The position numbers were made by a program, and so were the translations under genes. From positions 1 to 64,000 of the forward strand of contig JAUHYE010000003.1 in assembly GCA_030426395.1 (NCBI GenBank): DNA of 64,000 nucleotides, in the 5' to 3' direction. Shown one piece after another: positions 59,248 through 64,000 of this stretch. How positions within the stretch are numbered: position 1 is the stretch's first letter; the number at the start of each line of letters is the position of its first letter. Below the pieces are notes generated by a model that saw nothing but the letters and a program-made list of their open reading frames with translations, did not search any database and was not told the DNA's origin. This DNA comes from Phycisphaerae bacterium (GTDB lineage: Bacteria > Planctomycetota > Phycisphaerae > Phycisphaerales > UBA1924).

Positions 59248-59480
59248 GATGCGCGGCTCCAGCGTTGGCCCATAACCGCCCAATCCTCATAACCCACTGT
59301 CATAACACGCTTTAGAACTGGACATCGACACGAATCCGTGTATGCTGTCCCCGGCTTGGCGCCAACGGCCGGGGGGGAGGAGAGTCTTCCTGCCGGGGAC
59401 CCAGCCAACGCCGCCCAGCCCGCCCTCAACCCGGGGGCGGCTGGGCGGAGGCAAACCAAAGACCAAGAGGGAGTGGGCCA

Positions 59481-60185
59481 ATGAAGGGTTCGATGATCAC
59501 CGCCGCCGCAGCCGTGCTTGCCACCGCCGCGTTCGCATCCGCAGACAGTGTCACCATGAGGTTCACCGGCTCCGGGGCCGGGCGCAACGTCACGATCCGA
59601 GTCAACGGCGACCAGCACAACGTGCATGCCGGCCAGCTCAACCACGAGGTGACTGCCCGCACGGGCCCCACAGGTCCAGCGCTCGGCGCCCTGACGACCT
59701 ACTGCGTCGACGTCTCGGAATGGGTCAGTTCCAGCAACCGCCAGTACGAGGTCACCGACCTCACCGACGCCCCAGTCGGCGCCGGCAACGACGGCATGGC
59801 CCAGCACCAGGCCGACGCCATCGGCCGCCTCTACGCCTACGCCAACGGCCAGCAATTCGGCACCAGCAACAACTTCGCCGCGGCGTTCCAGATCGCCGTG
59901 TGGGAGGTCGTCAGCGACATGGACACCGAGTCCAGCAGCCTGAGCGTTGGCAGCGGCGACTTCCGAGCCTGGAACCTCAACAGCGGCACCACCAGCTACC
60001 TCAGCACGCTCCTCGGGGTCGCCACCAGCGAAGGCCTGGCGATCGACTCGAGCCTCCGCGCCCTGACCAACGACGGCTCGCAGGACCAGATGTTCCAGGT
60101 CGTCGTGCCCCTGCCCACCACGGGCGCCATGGCAGCCGCGGGCCTCCTCGGTGCGGGCTTCTTCGGCCGCCGCCGCCGGGCCTGA
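59481..60185 (+). CDS. PEP-CTERM-like exported protein with thioester-domain-like motifs (3)
   Basis: A 234-residue third copy. Signal peptide ends AFASAD. TYCVDV (Cys75) and AAAFQIAVWEVVSD (Gln137) align with the other two; the tail is VPLPTTGAMAAAGLLGAGF and ends RRRRA. It is closest to copy 1. AAGAGGGAG precedes the ATG. Surface display and covalent attachment through a Cys-Gln thioester are inferred, not shown. Confidence 0.82.
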   Translation: MKGSMITAAAAVLATAAFASADSVTMRFTGSGAGRNVTIRVNGDQHNVHAGQLNHEVTARTGPTGPALGALTTYCVDVSEWVSSSNRQYEVTDLTDAPVGAGNDGMAQHQADAIGRLYAYANGQQFGTSNNFAAAFQIAVWEVVSDMDTESSSLSVGSGDFRAWNLNSGTTSYLSTLLGVATSEGLAIDSSLRALTNDGSQDQMFQVVVPLPTTGAMAAAGLLGAGFFGRRRRA

Positions 60186-60272
60186 TCGCCCCAAGCAGAC
60201 CACCTCGCCGGCAACCACCAGCCGGCCACATCTCCCGCGGCCCGGACTCCGATCCACCGCGTCACACCACCG

Positions 60273-60290
60273 CCCGCCGATTCCGGCGGG
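60273..60290 (+). terminator. Intrinsic terminator after PEP-CTERM gene 3
   Basis: Stem CCCGCCG/CGGCGGG with an ATTC loop, followed by TGTGTTCGTT. Confidence 0.65.
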
Positions 60291-60313
60291 TGTGTTCGTT
60301 GGCGCCAAGCCCC

Positions 60314-60319
60314 TAAACT
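60314..60319 (+). promoter_or_regulatory. Leaderless-type -10 element
   Basis: TAAACT, 6 nt before the GTG at 60326. Confidence 0.4.
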
Positions 60320-60325
60320 CCGCTG

Positions 60326-60631
60326 GTGTCCCAATACTCGTTCAACTACTCCCTCGGCGGCGGCCAAGCCCCAAACCCCGGGCCGCTCGCACGTCTCAAG
60401 GCCGCCCTCATGCTGGGGGCGCTCGTCGTCATCGGCGCGGTCATACTGGTTGGCATCGTGGCGGTGGGGCTCATCATGCTGCCCTTCGCGCTCGTGGCCG
60501 TCCTGGTCGGCTGGTTCCTCATCCGCCGCCGCATCCGCCAGGCGTTGCGAGCCATGGAAGACCCGCCCGAAGACACCAGCGGCCGCGAGAACGTCCGCGT
60601 CCGCAAGCCCGCACAGGACGGCCCGTTCTAG
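60326..60631 (+). CDS. Small membrane protein, function unknown
   Basis: A 101-residue protein starting with GTG. One long hydrophobic stretch (about 26-67, enough for two close helices) is followed by RRRIRQ and a polar tail. Nothing in it identifies a family. Its stop codon interlocks with that of the aminotransferase gene. Confidence 0.55.
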   Translation: MSQYSFNYSLGGGQAPNPGPLARLKAALMLGALVVIGAVILVGIVAVGLIMLPFALVAVLVGWFLIRRRIRQALRAMEDPPEDTSGRENVRVRKPAQDGPF

Positions 60632-61566
60632 GCGTTGTCGAGCTCGGCCAGCTTCTGTCGCAATTGCGTGCTCACCGGCCCGACTTGGCCATCGCCGATC
60701 TCGCGCCCCTCGATGCGCGTCATCGCCAGCACGCCGAAGCTCGCGTTGGTGCAGAACACCTCGTCGGCGTCGAGCAAATCAGAGATCGCCAGCCACTGCT
60801 TGCTCACCGGCGTGCCCATGCCCGCGGCGATCTCCAGCACCGCCGCCCGCGTCACACCTGGTAGCACCGGGCTGGGCATCGCGCCGCCTTGGCCCGCGAC
60901 GGCGGCCTCTTCCCCCCGCGCCACGGGCGTCATCACCGTGCCACCCTTGACGGCAAACACGTTGCTCACGCACCCACCGCACACGTGATTCGTGATGGTG
61001 AACACGAGGCCCTCGGTGCCGCCCTTGCCCAGCGCCGCCTGCAACTCGCGCAAACGCCACCAGTAGTTCAGCGTCTTGTGCCCGGCTGTGGGCTCGAGCG
61101 GATTGGCCTTCGCGTCGGCTACGGTCATCAGCCCGCCCCGCTCATACAACTCGGCGGGATACACCGTCGCCCGCTGCGCCACGATCGCCACCGTCGGCGT
61201 TTGCACGCCCACACCGACGCGCTCGGCCTCGCGGCGCACCAGGTTCAGGTCGCCACCCGTTACGGTGAGTCGTAACCGTGCGGCGTCGTAGTCCGCGTCT
61301 TCCAGGTGCGCCTGGGCCGTGTGTTCGATCGCCTCGGCCAGCGGCCCCGCACGCAGCGACGACGCGAGCCCTAGTTCCTTGGCCGACGCGACGAGCCTGC
61401 CCACATGCTCGTCAACGCGCACCACGCGCACGCCGGAATCGGTTCTGCGCGCCGTCATCGTCTCGAACAGCCCCACGCCATGCATGAAGCCAGCGTCCGA
61501 GAGCGAGACACTCGCGGCGGGATCGTCGTCCCGCAGCAGCTTACCGTTGAGGAAAACCGTTGCCAT
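60628..61566 (-). CDS. Class IV aminotransferase (aminodeoxychorismate lyase / branched-chain type)
   Basis: A 312-residue PLP enzyme of fold type IV. The start FLNGKLL...SLSDAGFMHGVGLFETM, the PLP lysine in GHKTLNYWW (Lys164), a PLP-phosphate segment near LPGVTRAAVLEIA, and DEVFCTNASFGVLAMT fit PabC, IlvE and D-amino-acid aminotransferases. Which reaction is made cannot be read from these motifs. TACGCT lies 7 nt before the ATG. Confidence 0.83.
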   Translation of the reverse strand: MATVFLNGKLLRDDDPAASVSLSDAGFMHGVGLFETMTARRTDSGVRVVRVDEHVGRLVASAKELGLASSLRAGPLAEAIEHTAQAHLEDADYDAARLRLTVTGGDLNLVRREAERVGVGVQTPTVAIVAQRATVYPAELYERGGLMTVADAKANPLEPTAGHKTLNYWWRLRELQAALGKGGTEGLVFTITNHVCGGCVSNVFAVKGGTVMTPVARGEEAAVAGQGGAMPSPVLPGVTRAAVLEIAAGMGTPVSKQWLAISDLLDADEVFCTNASFGVLAMTRIEGREIGDGQVGPVSTQLRQKLAELDNA

Positions 61567-61571
61567 CGCCG

Positions 61572-62402
61572 TCAGCGTAGGTCGCTCGTGAGCATCTCCT
61601 GCGGCGTGACGCGCGACGGCAGATCGTCGAGCAACCCCCGCGCCGCCATGAACGCCTGCTCGGGCACCGCGTGCGTCACGATCGCCCGCCCGCGAAGCCA
61701 CAGGCCGCGATACTCCACACGCCCGAGCAAGATGCCCGCCACGCCCGGCCGCCCCTGGTCGTCGTGCACCACCACCGGCCCGCCCGAGGCCCCGCCGAGC
61801 TGGCTCCACCCGCGCACCATGCGCAGGTAGTGCAGTTCGCTCTCTGCGTCGTGCCCCAGCTTGTCGACCTCGCCCAGAGCCGCACTGCGCAGCACGACGA
61901 CCTCGCGTGGCATCGAGAAGTCCTTGGCCCCCTCCTTCGTCGGGAAGCCCACGAGAACCGAATCACCATCACCGACGGCTTCCGCAACGCTGCCTTCCAG
62001 CAAACGCGCGGGCGTGACGTCGAGCCGCTCGGCCATTTCCGTAAATCGGATGAGCGCCCAGTCGCCCTCTTCCACCGGCTCGCCGCCGCCGGTGATGATC
62101 AGCTCGATCGGCAGCACCATGCCCGAGGCCGACCCCGGTGCGTTCTTCCACACCCAGGCGTACCGGGCGCCCTCGGGCACGACATGCGCGGCGGTCAGCA
62201 GCCAACGCTCCGACACGAACACGCCCGACCCACTCCCACGCACGCCGTCGCCCAGGATGTCGACACCGACCGGCGTGCACCCGAACACCGCTTCCACGTC
62301 CGCCGGCCATGCCTGCCGCGTCGCGGTCTCTTCGAGACCGGAGATCGTGCACCCACCAACGAGCATCGCGCACAGCACGATGGCAATAGCGCCCAGCCTC
62401 AC
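61572..62402 (-). CDS. Trypsin-like serine protease lipoprotein
   Basis: A 276-residue protein with lipobox LVGGC (Cys18). The body is a chymotrypsin-fold protease: His73 in LTAAHVV, Asp114 in EGDWALIRF, Ser206 in GGASGGPVVV. No PDZ domain follows, unlike HtrA/DegP. It probably acts at a membrane surface on misfolded or signalling proteins. It overlaps the upstream phosphatase gene by 4 nt (ATGA), suggesting co-translation. Confidence 0.85.
   Translation of the reverse strand: MRLGAIAIVLCAMLVGGCTISGLEETATRQAWPADVEAVFGCTPVGVDILGDGVRGSGSGVFVSERWLLTAAHVVPEGARYAWVWKNAPGSASGMVLPIELIITGGGEPVEEGDWALIRFTEMAERLDVTPARLLEGSVAEAVGDGDSVLVGFPTKEGAKDFSMPREVVVLRSAALGEVDKLGHDAESELHYLRMVRGWSQLGGASGGPVVVHDDQGRPGVAGILLGRVEYRGLWLRGRAIVTHAVPEQAFMAARGLLDDLPSRVTPQEMLTSDLR
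61574..61579 (-). promoter_or_regulatory. Leaderless-type -10 element of the aminotransferase gene
   Basis: TACGCT on the minus strand, 7 nt before the ATG at 61566, overlapping the end of the protease gene. Confidence 0.35.
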
Positions 62403-64000
62403 GGCTTCACCCGCAGCACCACGATGGTCTGGTCATCGGGCATCGCCGCAAGCCCAGAAAACCGCCGCACGCCCCACACCACTTCCTTCACCATGGCCGA
62501 GGCCGAGATGTCCGGGTCGGCGCTCACGGCCCTGAAGACCGATTGGGTCAGCCGCTTGCGCGTGTATCGCTCGCCGTCGAAATTACGCGCATCGGTCATG
62601 CCATCGGTGAACATCACCAGCGTGTCGCCACCAAGCAGCGGCACGCGCTCCTCGTCGAACACCTGCCCGGGCAGCACGCCCGCGAGCATGCCACTGCTCC
62701 GCATCGGCCGCGCGTCGGCACCCTCGACCTCTGTGCTATCGGGCGGCATCCCATCAACGACTGGCCTCAGCAGCACCGGCGGGTCGTGCCCCGCGCTCGC
62801 GTAGATAAGCTCCAGGCTCACGGGGTCGACCACCGCGTACCACAGCGTGACAAATTCGTTGGGCAGCGAATCGCGGCACAAGTCATCGTTCACCGCCGCC
62901 AGCACGGTGCCGGGCGAAGCATCGAGCGACGCGTGCGCCAGCAAGCTCGCGCGCACGTGGCTCATCAGCAGCGCCGCTGCCACGCCCTTGCCTACTACGT
63001 CGCCCACGACGATGCCGATGCGCCGCGCGCCCTCGGGCCGCGTGTCCCGATCGAGCTCGACGAAGTCGAAGAAGTCGCCGCTCAGCTCCAGGCTGGGCTC
63101 CCAGCTCGCCGCGAGGTCCAGCCGCTCGCTCTCGGGCGGCCGTTTTGGCAACATACGCCGCTGCACGTCGCTGGCGAGCTTGAGCTGGCGTTGCATCCGC
63201 CGCTCCTCGCGCTGCATTCGCAGCAGCCGGGCCTGCCCGATCGCCACCGCCGCCTGGTGCGCAATGGTCTTGAGCACGCGCTCCTCGGCCGGCGTGAACT
63301 GCCGAATCTGCCGCCCATACAGCCGGATCACGCCCAGCGGCTTCTGGTTGAAGATCATGCCCGCGTGCAGCGCGCACGCCAGGCCTTCCTTCTTCGTGCG
63401 ATCCTTGAGCTGCACGCGCGGGTCGCGTTGCAGGTCGGCGACGGCCACGACCTCGCCCGCCAGTGCCCGCTTGTCGAACTCTCGATCGATCGACAACGGC
63501 AGCGGGTTGGCGAGCCAACTCTCGCTGAGATTCCGGCTCACTCGATGCTCGACGTCCCGCTCCTCGGTCGCCAGACCCGGGCTCTGGTCGTCCTGGTCGA
63601 ACAGCACCAGCGAGCCCGCCCACAGGCCCAGCAACTCGATCGCGCTATCCAGCGCGATGCCCAGCACCTCGTCCTCGCTCTGCGCCGATGCGAGCAGCGC
63701 ACTCAGCCGCTGCGTGGCACTTAATTCGCGAAGCCGCGCGCGCAGCTCGAGTTCCCGGTCGCACACCTGGTCGGCCACGTCCACCATCAACGCCACGGCC
63801 TGCTCGATGTCAGCCGCCTGGGGGCCCTCGGTCGTCGCACCCTTGCCCACGTGCACCCAGCCAATGACCCGCCCGTGCGCCCGCATCGGCACGGTGAAGG
63901 CACGCTCGGCGGCCAGTTCCGCCGGGTCGGGCCCGGGGTCGACCAACCGCCACGTGACCGCCTCGTCGTCGGTAGGCACGATCTCGCGACCCTGAGAATC
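62399..64000 (-). CDS. GAF-PP2C phosphatase (RsbU/SpoIIE type), N-terminus cut by window edge
   Basis: The frame is open at the right edge, so the start is outside; at least 533 residues are seen. A partial first GAF-like segment (TVPMRAHGRVIGWVHVGKG), a second GAF domain (about 95-260 of the visible part) and a coiled linker lead to a SpoIIE/PP2C domain with LSGDFFDFVEL, VVGDVVGKGVAAALLM, YASAGHDPPVLLRP and MFTDGMTDARN, the acidic metal sites of the family. Such phosphatases dephosphorylate STAS anti-anti-sigma factors; a STAS gene lies at 12.7 kb. Confidence 0.88.
   Translation of the reverse strand, partial: DSQGREIVPTDDEAVTWRLVDPGPDPAELAAERAFTVPMRAHGRVIGWVHVGKGATTEGPQAADIEQAVALMVDVADQVCDRELELRARLRELSATQRLSALLASAQSEDEVLGIALDSAIELLGLWAGSLVLFDQDDQSPGLATEERDVEHRVSRNLSESWLANPLPLSIDREFDKRALAGEVVAVADLQRDPRVQLKDRTKKEGLACALHAGMIFNQKPLGVIRLYGRQIRQFTPAEERVLKTIAHQAAVAIGQARLLRMQREERRMQRQLKLASDVQRRMLPKRPPESERLDLAASWEPSLELSGDFFDFVELDRDTRPEGARRIGIVVGDVVGKGVAAALLMSHVRASLLAHASLDASPGTVLAAVNDDLCRDSLPNEFVTLWYAVVDPVSLELIYASAGHDPPVLLRPVVDGMPPDSTEVEGADARPMRSSGMLAGVLPGQVFDEERVPLLGGDTLVMFTDGMTDARNFDGERYTRKRLTQSVFRAVSADPDISASAMVKEVVWGVRRFSGLAAMPDDQTIVVLRVKP

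Overview
The window is high-GC bacterial DNA (roughly two thirds G+C by eye). It most likely comes from a planctomycete of the Phycisphaerae/Phycisphaerales type. The signs are: five secreted proteins ending in paired dockerin-like repeats of the DGxLTIFDFLxFQ type; a secreted metalloprotease opening with the planctomycete LEPRTLLS motif; a cluster of PEP-CTERM-like proteins ending in PLP...RRRR; two lysine/arginine-rich histone H1-like proteins; and a class II DAHP synthase. No phage, insertion sequence, CRISPR array, rRNA or tRNA was seen. This is ordinary chromosome with housekeeping genes, lineage-specific secreted proteins and many unknowns.

Layout. 1-7.3 kb: cut lipoprotein, holA, an FHA-GAF histidine kinase, an H1-like protein, parB with parS-like sites, a sensorless histidine kinase, an orphan ABC ATPase and a DciA/DUF721-like protein. 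7.3-13.5 kb: DASS anion transporter, two tandem M14 carboxypeptidases with dockerin-like tails, and a STAS protein. 13.7-20.4 kb: a co-directional run of unknowns, a GT2 glycosyltransferase, a BshC-like protein, a BtuF-like lipoprotein and argS. 20.5-24.8 kb: phosphate-selective-type porin facing phoB-phoR. 24.9-33.8 kb: phoH-pgpH, dus, a lipoprotein, a dockerin-tailed protein, an LmbE/BshB-like deacetylase, a degenerate FmdB-like protein and DAHP synthase. 34-46.9 kb: second H1-like protein, AhpD-like protein, solitary DNA methyltransferase, FG-GAP/dockerin protein, HTH protein with a perfect AT-rich palindrome upstream, rpsU, kynB-like cyclase, LEPRTLLS metalloprotease, lysS and coaD. 46.9-56.9 kb: structured intergenic stretch, a low-GC DUF4259 gene, NIF3, the ispE-ROK-M20 operon, a dockerin protein and dnaE. 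57-60.2 kb: three tandem thioester-domain-like PEP-CTERM proteins. 60.3-64 kb: small membrane protein, class IV aminotransferase, trypsin-like lipoprotein and a cut RsbU-type phosphatase.

Two window-wide patterns stand out. First, about twenty genes with no Shine-Dalgarno sequence carry a TANNNT hexamer (TACGAT, TACAAT, TATCCT and similar) ending 5-8 nt before the start codon, as expected for -10 elements of leaderless transcripts; these are listed one by one. Genes for exported proteins more often have a clear GGAG-type ribosome binding site. Second, seven of about sixteen convergent gene pairs overlap by exactly 4 nt through interlocked stop codons (CTAA, CTAG, TTAG or TTAA).

Starts were chosen by ribosome binding site, leaderless hexamer, signal peptide position and family length. 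Function calls rest on visible motifs only; no database search was possible.
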